From Trichinella spiralis (taxonomy: Eukaryota; Nematoda; Enoplea; Trichinellida; Trichinellidae): a stretch of DNA of 64,000 bases. The notes under the pieces are model-generated. The model was not told the DNA's origin. It worked only from the letters and a program-made list of their open reading frames with translations, and made no database searches. The DNA lies in contig CM012954.1 in assembly GCA_000181795.3 (NCBI GenBank), positions 925,356 through 989,355 of the forward strand. Direction: 5' to 3'. Positions 1 to 12,675 of this stretch are shown here, piece by piece; the first letter of the stretch is position 1; the number at the start of each line of letters is the position of its first letter. Both the position numbers and the translations under genes were made by a program.

Positions 1-10
1 ACNNAAGATT

Positions 11-250
11 CTCATACTTACCTGCAATTTCCATTACTTCTCCTTCCATTTACCAATCTTCATACCTACTCCCTTTCACTTACCTGTGATTTTCGTACTT
101 ACCTGTAATCCCTCATACTTACCTACAATCTTCCTACCTACTCCTTTTCACTTACCTGTGATTTTCATACTTACCTGTAATCATCATACTTACCTGCAAT
201 CCTCATACCTCCTTTCACTTACCTGTGATTCTCATACCTACCTGCAATTC
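11..250 (-). repeat. Short tandem repeat carrying many splice-donor-like motifs
   Basis: A degenerate tandem repeat with a basic spacing of 19-20 nt and longer spacers of about 30 nt. The core CTTACCTG occurs exactly at 17, 79, 98, 151, 170, 189 and 218, with a one-base variant at 118. A higher-order period of about 75 nt can be seen. Read on the minus strand the core is CAGGTAAG, the ideal metazoan 5' splice site. The repeat touches the left edge of the window, so its full length is unknown. A plus-strand open frame of 73 codons crosses it, but its product is only a repeat artefact. Confidence 0.8.
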
Positions 251-299
251 TCAAACTCCTGTAATCCTCACTTACTTATGTTCTTCACGTCATTTCTCC

Positions 300-3200
300 A
301 CAACTAGAGTTCCTCAGAACGCTCAAATTGTTCCGCAATTCAATAAACATGTATTAAGAAATTACTTACCTTTTATCGTTTACCGCCAACCGTCTGTATA
401 ATTTCTTCTGAAACAATGGTGACGAATGATCTTCAGAACAAACGTGGTTGACTTTGTTGACTAAAATTTCAATTTCTTTACATTCTATTCAGAAATCATC
501 TTGAAATTCCTTACTTTCATCATGGAAGCTCAGCAGTGCTTCATACGTCACATCTTTTAATGTAACAATTTTTTCCGTACCGCAATCTATGAAAAATTCT
601 ATTATTCTACTAAATTGTAACAACAGAATATGCATAGTAAAAACATAAAACGCTTACCTTTTGAACGGTTGTTCAGCATCAAATCACTATCCATTCAATA
701 ATTTTCATAAATGCCATAGTTGCAGAAGATTAGCTTGGTGGACGTATGAGCATAATTTTCTAATTTTCTTCACTTTCTCAGTTGTTTTCCATCTTTTTTT
801 ATTTGAAATTCAACTAAAATATGTTTGCAATATTTAGCAGAAATTCTGCTAATTCATTCTAATTGTAATATTCTAGACTCTGGAAACCAGAGCATGCTAT
901 AAAAATTATTAACACTTACCGTACGAATGAGAGAGTTTCAAGCTTTGTTGACATCTTATTATGAATATGAGGAAACTGAGAGCATCTGAAATTTAACGTG
1001 TGATGATATAAATAAGAAAAATGATAACGAAATACCCCATTATTTCAAACCGTTAGTTTCATTTTGTGAGTCATGTAAATAGCATGCATAAAATAGACCT
1101 ATTATTGAAACAATATTTACCTATTAACCGTAGATGATCTTGATTAAAGTTTATCACGTGATGCTGTGACTATTCTGATGAAGAAATGAAGAGAGAACGG
1201 CATTTCTTTGTGATCAGCTTATTAATTAACAATTTAAGTAAAATGTTTGGTCGAATAAAAATGATGATCGATAATCTATAATATAAAAGTTATCATATAT
1301 AATCAGCGCATCTCAAAATCATTAAAAATAACAACATTTTCTTCAAATAATTGAAAAGATTAGTAATTCCTTACTTACTGTAATTTTGAATTGTTGAAAC
1401 CAAGTCGTAAACATGGGAATATATCTGAAAATAAATTTCATAAAAAAAGTATTAAAGCCGTAAATATCTGATCAAAAAAATTTATTTTCCTAGAGAACAT
1501 GTACACCATGAAGAAAATCATTTAAAGCAAAAGCAAAAAAACAAGAGCCTTTAGAACTTAATATTCACAATAAAAAGTATAATAACAGAAAATCACATTA
1601 ATTTCAACACCAACTATTAGTGAAGGTATATAAATAGTATGCATAGAAAATCAGTTCTATTAAAAACTTATATTTTACCGAATGATGTTGAACTTTCACC
1701 ACGCTATCCCATGGCCATAGAATGAGTAGGTGGACATGAATGAGACAGTGTGGAAATTTCAGAGATGCATTATGCAAATGAACTTTACTATTAGAAGTTA
1801 AACATGTAATGGTCTCACTGTTCAGTCGCCGATCACCGTTAGCCGATAACTATTTCAAATAAAAGACACTTAACGCAGGTCATCTAGCTCTACTACAATC
1901 CAGCAACAAGCGCTCTGTTTCTGATAACATAAGCATTTCATGAAAAAATAATTTGCATATCAGAAAAATAACCCTCACGCAGCGTTATTTCACTTAGCTT
2001 AATCGCTGTGCTATATTTCAGATAATTCGATTTCCTTTTTTCTAAAAATGTCCAGTCGAGGAAAAAATTAAAATCAGTTATCCTTTAAGAGCATCTTAAA
2101 GAAATTACTGACAAATCTTTCAATTACTTGGAAGTTAAATTTAAAATTATATAAATACGGTATTATTCAGTGTCAATAAATTACGCATTCGTTATCTTTT
2201 CTCAGCTCTATTTTAACCAATTGCCCAGATACCGTATAAAGCTACTTATCAAAATAGATCCCTTCTCATTGTTGCAATTTATCTTCTGTTTCTGTTAATT
2301 TATTAACTTCTTAATTTACTTTCAACAAATTAAAATAAAATAAACAAAAAATACCGTATCTTATATAAAGGTTTCCGTTAGCCTTTATCGTTGAAAATGC
2401 CAATAAGGTTGTCGCACACCGTTAGCTTGTCCTTCATATGATTCTTTTGTTCTTGATAACATACATTTCAATGTTCAAATCATCTACATTTGAAAGTGAC
2501 TTTTCTTTTTAACGTGAGTATATAAAAATTGTATACTTATTAGCTGTTTGTTTCCTTCAATAGATTGCATGAATGGAATATCTAAAATCAAATTATCTCT
2601 AACGATATATAATGAAAAAAAGAAAGCAATCATTCAATTCCAGTTATCATGTTAATAAATTTATGCAAATGAAAACAGAAATTTTTTTTCCCAAGTTATG
2701 TAAGGAAGCATGCTGGATAGATATCGCGAATAACATACCATAGCGTAGCTTTCAATCGTTGATGATAACTGAAAGAGAGAATTGAAGGTTAGTACGTGCC
2801 GTCATGACGATACATTGAACAACTGACAATGAAATTGGAAATTAGTAAAGTAGTACTAAGTAAATTATGCCAATAGCAAAATACTTTACTTCAGGTCAAA
2901 TGAACTAATTTTCAATTTGCAGTAGTGTAAAAATTTTACATAATGTACGCTACATTTACATTTCACATATAATTATGGAAAATATTGTTAATATTCAAAT
3001 TTATTTCACCAAATTAACATAAAACTTCCTTGAGTTAGTATCAGTGTTTATATTTCTATTTAATATATTATAGCTAAAGTTAAGTAATTTGTAGATGACT
3101 GCTCGCTCCTGATTTTACACTGCTACTTTCACTGAGATTCCGTTAGTTTAGTAATAATTAATATTTTTCATATTCTTATGCTTATTCTAAAGGTTGAAAC

Positions 3201-5438
3201 GCTTGCGCTGATGTGAAGAGGTTGAAAATTTACCATGAGTAATTGTTCTACATTGAAACTGCTTTGAAATGGTGTGCTTCAACAACTGCTAACGTCTGGT
3301 AAAAATCAGTTTCCATCTAAAACAAAAGTTAATTATTTTGCAACATTTCATTTTAAAAAAATGAAGAAATATTATACGTCTTATTCTCTGATAATCTCTG
3401 ATTGTCATTTACATCCAGTTATGGCAAGTTATACAATATCATTTTCATAAGCATTTCATATTTACCATATCTCTCCTTCCGCGTCCGACAGACGTTTTAA
3501 ATGTCATTTATCTTCTAGTAACTGTCAACGTGTTAGACGTTTCTCATGTTAGATCCTGCAAGATAAATGACACAACTAATTTTATTGTATGTCTTGTGCC
3601 ACTTCAAATTATTAGTCATTTCATAGCTATTATTATCATGAACTGATTTTATAATTTAAAATTTCAATTTTAATGCATACTGATTAAATTCACATTTTAC
3701 TTTACCTTATTCAATTTGTAATCGTTTAAACCAACTGAAGAACATCTGCATATAAGCAAAAAATAATTGCATAAAAAATTGTTTAACACGCCAAATGTTT
3801 CCCAAATGAAATAAATGCCAAATGCGTGCAGTGAAATTCCATGCCACAAAGGGAAAGAAAAGGAATGCAGCAGCCACTCAGTATAGTATCAAGGGAACAA
3901 CTAAATTAAACGGGCATCAATAGAAACAATAATCAAAGATATATATGCAAAAATAAAATTTCTGTTAGGCAATAACATAACCTAATTTTTATTTGCAATT
4001 GACTACTCTATATTTGTGTTAAACTAGCCTACGCTCATATATGCAAAATCAAGATACATTTAAATTAAATATCAAGCTAAATAGCGGCAGTTATATGTTT
4101 TAAAAATATACCTGTATACACACCGCTTTGTTTATATTCATTCTTACATTGCACAACTTTTCTAAAAATTGTCATTTATGTCAATTTATTTTTATGCAAT
4201 ATAATTAATATGATTGTCAGTTCATGTACAATTTAAACTATGTTTTGTAATTTTGACGTTTGATATATAATAATTCCAATCACAGCATGAAAATGCTTAC
4301 CGTTTCTTCTTAAATGCAAACTTCTGAATGTTTAAAGGGACAATACGCTCCGTCGGAAAGAGTTCAAAAATTATGAACACTTTTAGTCAGACAAAAACAA
4401 GTAAGCAGAAAATATAGAAAACGTTGTACCTCGATCCTAACCGAAGAGCATGGATGTATAAAATAAGCTGCAAAGTTTGATAGATAATCAGTAATTCATG
4501 TTTGGTTCAGTTGACGAATCAATGGCAAGAGACAGGTGAAGAGAAATTCATGCACCTCCAGTGATAAGAAGCAACCAAGATGTGCACCAAGATTTACTGC
4601 TCATCGTGACAACAGTGATGCATCTAAGCCTGGAATGCGGCAGACCAATGGTAGGCTGTTAGTTAAATGTAGAATAACAGTGAGAAGAAATTGTGATTTG
4701 TACAGCTGAGATAATAAGCATGAGACGGAAAACGCTGCAAAAGAATAAAATATCTTATTTCTAAAGCTCAAGTGAATTTCAACTACAAAAATAATGCTAT
4801 ACTTTCGATTGTAATATTCAAAGAAAAAATAATCAACCCTTTAACGAAAAAGAACATTTCAGTCTCATTTTTGAACAGATAAGTTTCGTTGTTAGTCATC
4901 AATCACTAACTAAAGCGAACTGATCAATGGAATTAATTATCTGTGATGAAAATTTTTATTATGAATAACAGTGACTTACTTCAGTTGAAAAATTTAAATA
5001 TCGGCATTTAATTAATATTCATTGCATAAAAATATTCGACACTGTTGATAATAATAAGAGGAAGATTTCGACATGCAATTTCAAATTACGCTCAACAGTT
5101 TGATTTAGTTGAAAATTAAAATTAATCCGTTACAAAAGTGTTGCACTTACCGTACTTAATGCGAGTGCTTTGCTAAAATGATGCGCACTTTTCAGCTTCA
5201 GTAACAAATTCCAATAGCACGTGTTAAAGTGGATTTTATTTCAAGAAGTTCGTTGCACTAATGATAACATTATTCTATATTATCAGTTTGTAGTTAATAT
5301 GTTTGTGATATTTCACGTTTTACATTTAGCTTCAATAAGCCATGGTGATTGTCTGTGTGTAGTAGTATCATTCAAAGAGAGAAAAAGAATGTTCAAAAAT
5401 CTCATGACAAATAAAAGTATTTACAGCAAAATGTACAG
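300..5438. other. 5.1 kb without a recognised gene; minus-strand micro-exon-like units
   Basis: AT-rich DNA with no open frame that looks coding. On the minus strand six short segments are flanked by a TTTCAG-like or TTTTAG acceptor and a GTAAG or GTAAA donor: 5151-5172, 4301-4323, 1379-1424, 1121-1174, 920-985 and 370-407 (22, 23, 46, 54, 66 and 38 nt). At 652 there is another strong minus-strand donor for which I see no good acceptor. The lengths are not multiples of three and some units carry stops in every useful frame, so if they are real exons they are probably untranslated. A richer patch at 4500-4690 has short open frames but nothing recognisable. Confidence 0.35.
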
Positions 5439-6569
5439 CTAACAGAGCATGGTTTTGCGTATGGGCAGATAAATAAATGGATTTATAACTGAATTTGCTA
5501 CAATGAGGTAGTTGAGAAAAGTAATGGCTGTGGAATTCCATTTATGATAGTGATTTTCATCAATCAGACCCCAAAGAAAAAAAACATTATACGGTAACCA
5601 GCAGATAACGTATGTAATTATCAAGAGCAAACAAGTTCTTACTGCATTCCTTTTACGTCGCACAATAATACAATGATGGCTGAGTTGGTGCTTCTCACAG
5701 CTTTTTGAATTCCCAGTCGGTGATAGTGGAATTAAACGTGATAGCAGACGCTTGCTGGAATTCGCATTGCTCAACGACGTCGACACTGTCCTGTGTTGTG
5801 AAAGTGACAGTTGAGTGTTCAACTGCTCACATTCGCAAAACATTCGTCTAGAAACTAAAATCGAAAGACCACCATAACATATAATAATAAGACAAGCAGG
5901 AATCCAAAAAACAGTCAAAACGTGATAAATACTATATGCAGTAGATGTGACAATGATATTTTGAAAATCTGTATAGTTTTGCATGTACAGCTGATGCTCT
6001 TTTGCAAACCAAACAGAAACACACTGATGCCAAGAGGCTGTATCTTTTGGTTGGTAAACAGTCCAAGTTGCGAACTGAGGAATGGAAGTTACAACAGCTA
6101 AAATCCAAGCTAATGTTAATGTAATTTTGGTCAGCTGAGCCGATGGGAAAAAAATTGAAGTGAAACGATGCAAAGCAATGCACACAATCACATTTGAACT
6201 TATGCTAAAACACAACGCATGCAAGAATTTCAAAGTTTTGCAAAATGCATTGCTGCTTCGCCATTCTACTGTGATTAGCCACACAATTTGCGATCCTGTA
6301 TAAATAAGCATCACCATCAAATCGCTAATGTTTAAATGCAATTTCAAAAGCTTCAGTTGTGTCTTGACACATTGCATAGATCGTCTAATTCTGACAAACG
6401 CCATTACATTAACCGGAGTTCCGATAATGAATAGCAGAATCATCAATGTAAGACGAATATTGTCCACAGGCAATCGAGTAGGACGATCTGCCTGATCGAT
6501 TTCTGTTCTGTTCATGAACTTCAACATCGCACCGATATGGAAATCTTGACCAGTTTCTGATTTTTCCAT
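5439..6569 (-). CDS. Rhodopsin-family neuropeptide GPCR, GnRH/AKH-receptor-like
   Basis: A seven-transmembrane receptor of 376 residues in one uninterrupted reading frame. The class A landmarks are all present: a LNISD motif in helix 2 (residues 79-83), a disulphide pair C110 (top of helix 3) and C183 (loop 2), HRF at 134-136 in place of DRY, CWLP at 323-326 in helix 6 and NPFIY at 363-367 in helix 7. The N-terminus has one N-glycosylation site (NRT, residue 20). The third inner loop, about residues 241-308, is long and Ser-rich. The overall pattern is closest to my memory of the GnRH/adipokinetic hormone/vasopressin group, but the ligand cannot be read from the sequence. The tail is very short: the stop comes nine residues after NPFIY, so helix 8 and the usual palmitoylated tail are missing. 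Alternative splicing near the stop could extend it. Likely acceptor AGs lie just upstream of the ATG. Confidence 0.85.
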   Translation of the reverse strand: MEKSETGQDFHIGAMLKFMNRTEIDQADRPTRLPVDNIRLTLMILLFIIGTPVNVMAFVRIRRSMQCVKTQLKLLKLHLNISDLMVMLIYTGSQIVWLITVEWRSSNAFCKTLKFLHALCFSISSNVIVCIALHRFTSIFFPSAQLTKITLTLAWILAVVTSIPQFATWTVYQPKDTASWHQCVSVWFAKEHQLYMQNYTDFQNIIVTSTAYSIYHVLTVFWIPACLIIICYGGLSILVSRRMFCECEQLNTQLSLSQHRTVSTSLSNANSSKRLLSRLIPLSPTGNSKSCEKHQLSHHCIIVRRKRNAVRTCLLLIITYVICWLPYNVFFLWGLIDENHYHKWNSTAITFLNYLIVANSVINPFIYLPIRKTMLC

Positions 6570-9418
6570 TTCTAATTTGCTTGTTATTCTAATATCGTTT
6601 TTCTTTGTATTTTATTTCATTTCATTATTTCTATAATAAACGAATAACTGATAAACTGAGTCACAACAATGCCACAAGCTGAGAATACATACATTGTAAA
6701 AATTTTAATTGCTGCTATAAAGTGATGTTAGATGCTTACTTATAATCCAACAGCTATTATAATTTAATATATTGTAAATGATAAGCAACTTCTTAAAATC
6801 TTTTCATTTTATCTACTTATTGTAAAATTCTTCATCAGTCTTTTTCAGCAAATGCCTTTCACATTTCCAACGCTTATTTTCGTTGAGTACGTGCCATTTC
6901 GTGTTTACACAGATGTTCAAATAAATCTTACAAATGCAATATTTATGCTGTTGATGTCGATTTTCCTATGTTTTCATCGATATTTGTTAAATTATGGAAA
7001 TTTAACATTAAGCATAGATTATGAAAATGCGCTATTATCTTCTTTGTATAATTAACATATATTAATGAAATTTATAATACCGTAATGTGCGCATTAACTC
7101 GCCTATAACGAAAGATGCGATAAATGACATTGTGAACAGTCCATGCCTACAGCATTGAAGTGTAAATTTTAATCATAATAATACAGATAATATGAATAGC
7201 GAAAATACAAAGACTGTTCACACCAACCATTTTTCAGTTCATCACTGAAAATATCAGTCACTGAGGAAATGTTAAAAATCTTAAACTCACAAACAACAGT
7301 CAAACAACAATGAATCGCAAAGCATGATGAAGTAAAGTATAATCAATTTCACATAGCTGTTAACAATTCGAACTTTTTTATTTCATTGAGGATATTGTAA
7401 TTTTAATCATGCAAATCACAAGGCTCAAAAATATTTACTTTATTTAGCATTGTCATTTCATTACGAATTTGCTTTGTTGTAACAAGCATTTTTTTAATCA
7501 AAATTTTATATTTGTAAAACATCTGCTATAATGCAACATTACTATTTTATTTAATTTGTAAAATGACATTTTACACGACTAAAATTTCCAAATTTTTCGA
7601 CAACGTAAGCCGCTTTTTAATTATCTAAAATGATATGCTTCATAACGTCAATTTGTTTTTATTTTTTATTGTCTGGATTTTCTGAATTAAAACACCTACA
7701 TAACTTAATAAAACACAACTGTTTTTGTAAAAGAGAATCTGGAAGCCATTCACGAAAAAGGATGAGCATCATAAAAGACAAAAATAATTTTTTAGTAAGA
7801 TTTAGCGCTAAAAGTAATCTTAAAACAATGCCACTGAGCAAACTCCAAATAACCATTGCATTCGTAGGATATTTTTGAAATGACAAAAAAATTTGCAGAT
7901 TTTTATACAACTAATGAATTTTTTGTAGAAGTCATGAAAGTAAAATTGCACTAATAAGCCCCTCTTAGCACTTATCGAACAAAATAACATTTAATAACAG
8001 CAGTTCAAATGCATTATGACCATACAAAATGTCTGCGGAAAACATTCCATATGAAGGCTGTGAAAAATGCTAAGATGCAAACATTATATAATGTTTCATG
8101 AGTAGGATAACAGCCAACCTTTCAACAGTATACAATTTTGGTTAAGATTATCCTAAAATCGATTCTCATTTATCCTATTCCTTGGTGGATGGTAAGTTGT
8201 TTAGAAAACATTTAAGAAGTAGCAACAGAAAATAGCAAAATTAGCTGACAGATTGATTTGATTAAACCTAGATAATCTTTTTATATATATTATTATTTAC
8301 ACTATCGCCGTACTTTTTGGAAATATGAATATTCACACAGAAATGGACATGATAATAAAAGGTTAAGCGACACTATCTAGACTGACTTCTTTCAAAAATA
8401 AAATGATGACCTGAACTTCTTCCATCTAAATTAAGGAATGAATCATTATCGATAAAAAAAGTTGACGTAATGTAATGTTTGCGTATGTAATATTGAATAT
8501 TACGATTGACTTCAGTTTTATGTGCACTATAAAAACTGCAAAAATTAAAATATTAGTCCATCAAAAAATGACAATAGCCTGCATAGCTTGCTAAAAATAT
8601 TTACACAGCGCACGTTGGCATATTTTAAGTATAAAGATAAATCACAACTTACCTAACGTAGATGAACAATTTGCAAAATTTTCAGTATTGTAATTCTGCA
8701 TCCAGCATGCTTTCATGGACAGCACCTGTCACTTACTCTAAGTGCAGTCTGTTGATCAAACATTAGATATGAAAATTTTATGCTTTAAACGTTAATGTTC
8801 GTCAAAAATGAGAATGTGTAAATATTTTATAAAAATGCAACAAAGCATGACTTGATGAAAGAAGTTTGGCCTAATGCTGCGCTTTCGTATGCAACTATTA
8901 GACTGTGGCAGGACTAACCTAAAACCATATTCATAATGAGTATATCCAAATTTTGCATAAGCAGCACTATATTAAAAAGTTATTTTAATGCTGTAAAAAG
9001 TTGAAATGATCATTTTATCATGCATTAAAAAAATGCATCAGCAAATGAGATCAACAGCACTATGTGACGAATAAAGCCAACAAAAAATAACATAGCTTTC
9101 TATAGCAGTTTCCATTTTGATGAAGGAAACTTATTTATAAAATAATAAATATCTGTGCATAAATTATAAATGGATAATGATATTATCAAATGAAGCATGC
9201 TTCAATTTTATATTTTTGGCTTTGCTGGCAGGATGCAGTTGTTGTAGCAGGAGAGGAATTTCCATTGGTCAAATAGTAATAATATTTGATACTATTCAAA
9301 ATTATATTTCATGCTGAACAGCAAGAATTGATTACATTGAATTTTTCTTTTATTAAAAATAACATTGAAATTACTCGATTTCAACTCCACAATAAATATG
9401 CAAAATAAAATCATGCTA

Positions 9419-9421
<3 letters not shown>

Positions 9422-9453
<32 letters not shown>
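9422..9453. repeat. (AAT)n microsatellite
   Basis: About ten uninterrupted AAT units in intergenic DNA. Confidence 0.95.
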
Positions 9454-12117
9454 CTATGCACCTGTAAACTTGATTTGTTTAAAATTGTAAAAACAGAAAT
9501 CAGGAAAATGCAAGCTTTTCGATCATTGAGTTCTATTCATTTGTGCCCTTTCAACTGGAGGTTCAACATTAAAAGTAATTCAAGAAAAGTAATGAAAATT
9601 TGAAGAATGATAATTAGAATGGATGACGCTGATAATGGAATGAAATTTTGTTCATCTTGCACCAATGATCATAAATAATGATCAGCTGCAAGAATAAATA
9701 AGAAAAAAAAGCATTAAAATAGTCAATGAAGAAAACGCAATTATGCTTTAAAGTTAATTCACACTGCACTCACTCATTCACTGGTGTAAAGTTTCAGTGC
9801 AAAGAAATATTTCAAATCATGCCACGCTTTCTATTGCTGTATAAGTTCAATAATTTTGTATGGTTTCATTTTTTTCACACCCCATTAATTTTAATTAACA
9901 CGGTCATATTTATTTACACTTTTGTAAAATGATAAAGTAGAAAAAGATAAGATTGCAATATGAATATACATACATATATTGTTTATGGAAAATATAGAAC
10001 TTCAATTCGCACGTCGACGGAATATAATAATGGTAATGATAAGATTATAAAAACTGTAAAAAACATTCATGGTTGTAAACTAAACAATAACTGCACAGCA
10101 ACAAAAAGAATGCCAGTTTGTGAACTTTTTCATTTAAATTTTAAAATCAGCTTCCACATAATTGCTTGAATCAAGTAAGGATCTAGAATGTAAATTAAAA
10201 CAGCACTGAACAAAAAACATTTATTCAGTTATTTCTGGCTAATTTATTTTTAAATTTTAAGTCAAATATTTTGAATTGCATTTTTTGAAAAAAAAATTGA
10301 TTCCAACTGCTGATTATTCTTAATTTGAGGCAATCAGCAGTCAAATGTTTTCCTTGTAATTATTTTATTGATTATCAACACAGCAGCTCTGAACGCATCG
10401 CGAGGCATTTAAGAAATTGAGCAAGCAAATAAAGAGCATTTCAAATTCTTTTCAAATGATAATTTTTGTTGAACATAAAAATAAGCTTTTCATTAAATAC
10501 CAAATTTAAGGATTGTTCATGCAATGGGTTTTCAGCATCATATGCTTTTTATTTTTTGTAAATACCTAAACGTAACTGTCCTATCAACAGTATACGTAGA
10601 ATCATTTGAGCTGAGTTACATTGAAATTGCAACTAACCAATGCTTAATGCAAATTTCAAAAAAAATACAAAAATTTGTTTTTTTAATAAAACATTTCAAG
10701 AGGAAGAAAGATTTTTCCTTCACATGTAAGTGTATTATCATTAAGTAATTTATAAAATTAGAGTTCATGAAATTATTTACTCGTAAAAGTAAATCTTGAT
10801 TAAGTGCTTTTCCACCTGACTGGAAATGATCAACGGTCTTTTTATACAATGAACATGTCATGTTGAAAATTAAATCTCAAAGTAGCATGATAAAAATATC
10901 TAATCTTATATTTCACTGGTAAACAGAGTGAAAATAAACTTTGTCGATTATTTTTTATTTGACATATGATAACTTATTTGAAACATTCCAGCACAAAAGT
11001 GCACGCACAGTTAGTTATTTTCAGTTTTCAAAATTGAAGATAAATTCATATCGAAAATTTATCACCGATATTCACATATTTGAAAATCATCTATCATCTG
11101 AAATTTTTATCATCATGACAGCTTCTGATTTGTCATAATGTTGATGATAATATTGATGAATGGAAATATGTAATGTCAAGTAAGAAATCAAGTGAAAATC
11201 AACTAAAAAGTTTTTTGCTTACTGGCAGAAGTATATTGAAAAAATTTATATTCATCAATTTGCAATTTAAGAATGCATTTCATGCTTTGAAATTAATTGC
11301 ATTGCACATTCAGTAAGTTAACAAATGCAGCAACAATTTGAGCATAAATGCTCGTTCAACATCACCAAAGCAGTACTTTTTGAAGTTCACTTTCAAAAGA
11401 AAAACGTCTATTGCTTCAATTTCCGTTAGCTGTGATAAAGAACGCATTATTACAAAAGTATTATTATTGATGCTTGACATTAAATTTTGTAAAACAAGAA
11501 ATTTAAAAGAAAAATAAATTTATAATATCAACATAGATCTCGAAATGATGAGCAAAATAATAAAAATTGAAAATATTCGATAATTAAAAATTTGTGAAAA
11601 AAAAACTCCACAAGAAACTAAAAACTACATTTATTTACTCGTTTGTAAATTTATTTCCTCTCATTAACCTGCATTTGATTTTTTTCATCTCAATTTTTAC
11701 GCTCCAAAAAAATTTTCACTGATCTAATTGAAAATGATTAAGAAACTTATTCCAAGGTTATATGAAATTTTTTTTAATTTTAAACAGCTTTTTTGTTTTA
11801 ATTTTCAAGAAAAATAAATTATCAAACAATTTCAACAGGTCAATTTACTTGACGTTTATTATAGTGCTACTGTATTGTTTTTTTTCAAAATTGATAACCA
11901 AGTTCGAAAAGTGAATAGGAAAGTGATTCTTTTTGTTTTGCCTTTTTATTGAAAGAAACTATTTTCAGTATGTTCAATTTTCAATATTTCGCTTTGGAGA
12001 AACGGATGAAAATTATTCTTTTGAAATTCCAGTTATTGTTGTAGGCTTGCAGCTGTTCTCATCGTGAGTGTTCACAACATTATATATATATGTATATTTT
12101 AACTGACAGATTGGTCA

Positions 12118-12353
12118 AACCAGACTAGAAGCAATCATCGATCGGTGTGGCACTGTGTACTATTTACAACTTTTCAAATCGTCATTCAATGATCTACCTT
12201 CAACAAGCTGATGACTAGTTATCACCTGAAGCGAAAAAAGATTTCTGTGAAGAGAAAAAAAATCGACAAAAGACAAATTGCCTGTCAAACTCTGGTTCAG
12301 CAATCGCTTCGACAAACACCACTGCAACTATTAAACTAGTAGCAGCTACTGCG
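12118..12353 (+). promoter_or_regulatory. Probable 5' untranslated exon of the BTB gene
   Basis: This patch is less AT-rich than its surroundings and ends in an excellent donor (GTGAGT, intron from 12354). The next good acceptor on the same strand is at 12581, 95 nt before the BTB start codon. The 5' end is a guess; a TA-rich element at about 12083-12100 could belong to the promoter. Transcript data would settle it. Confidence 0.35.
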
Positions 12354-12675
12354 GTGAGTCATAGCTGGTTGAAGTTGAAATTGTTGAAGCTAAAGCTGCA
12401 ATGACAAGCAACAAGCTGGTCGTTATTTAATAAATTAGTTGTTACCATTTTATTCTCTGCATCGACCGACCGCTTCCTTCGATGCTGCTTTCTTCTTAAA
12501 TCTCAATTTTTTTCCCTTCCAACTTCACTATATATATATACTCAAGTTGACATTTTTAATTTTCAATTGTTCACCTTTCAGCTATTCTCTGTTTTGTCCA
12601 TTTATGCTTTGCGCTCTGCTAGTGCAACTTTGTACAAGACTGTAGTGCGACAAAAGTGAACAACATACAATATAC

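Larger units (their letters stand above)
6570..12675. other. 6.1 kb intergenic region between the GPCR and the BTB gene
   Basis: No recognised coding gene. Strong minus-strand donors at 8652 and 8736 could end untranslated first exons of the GPCR, whose coding start has AG acceptors within 20 nt upstream. On the plus strand a likely untranslated exon of the BTB gene ends at 12353 with a GTGAGT donor, and a CTTTCAG acceptor at 12581 would join it to the coding exon. A 67-codon plus-strand frame at 6852-7055 sits directly after an AG acceptor but matches nothing I know. The remainder is AT-rich sequence with short homopolymer runs. Confidence 0.5.

Noticed and set aside
11-250. CRISPR-like array
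   Set aside because: Unit length is only about 19 nt, spacers are themselves repeats, and the host is a eukaryote.
86-307. 73-codon plus-strand frame in the repeat
   Set aside because: Its residues simply reflect the repeat unit.
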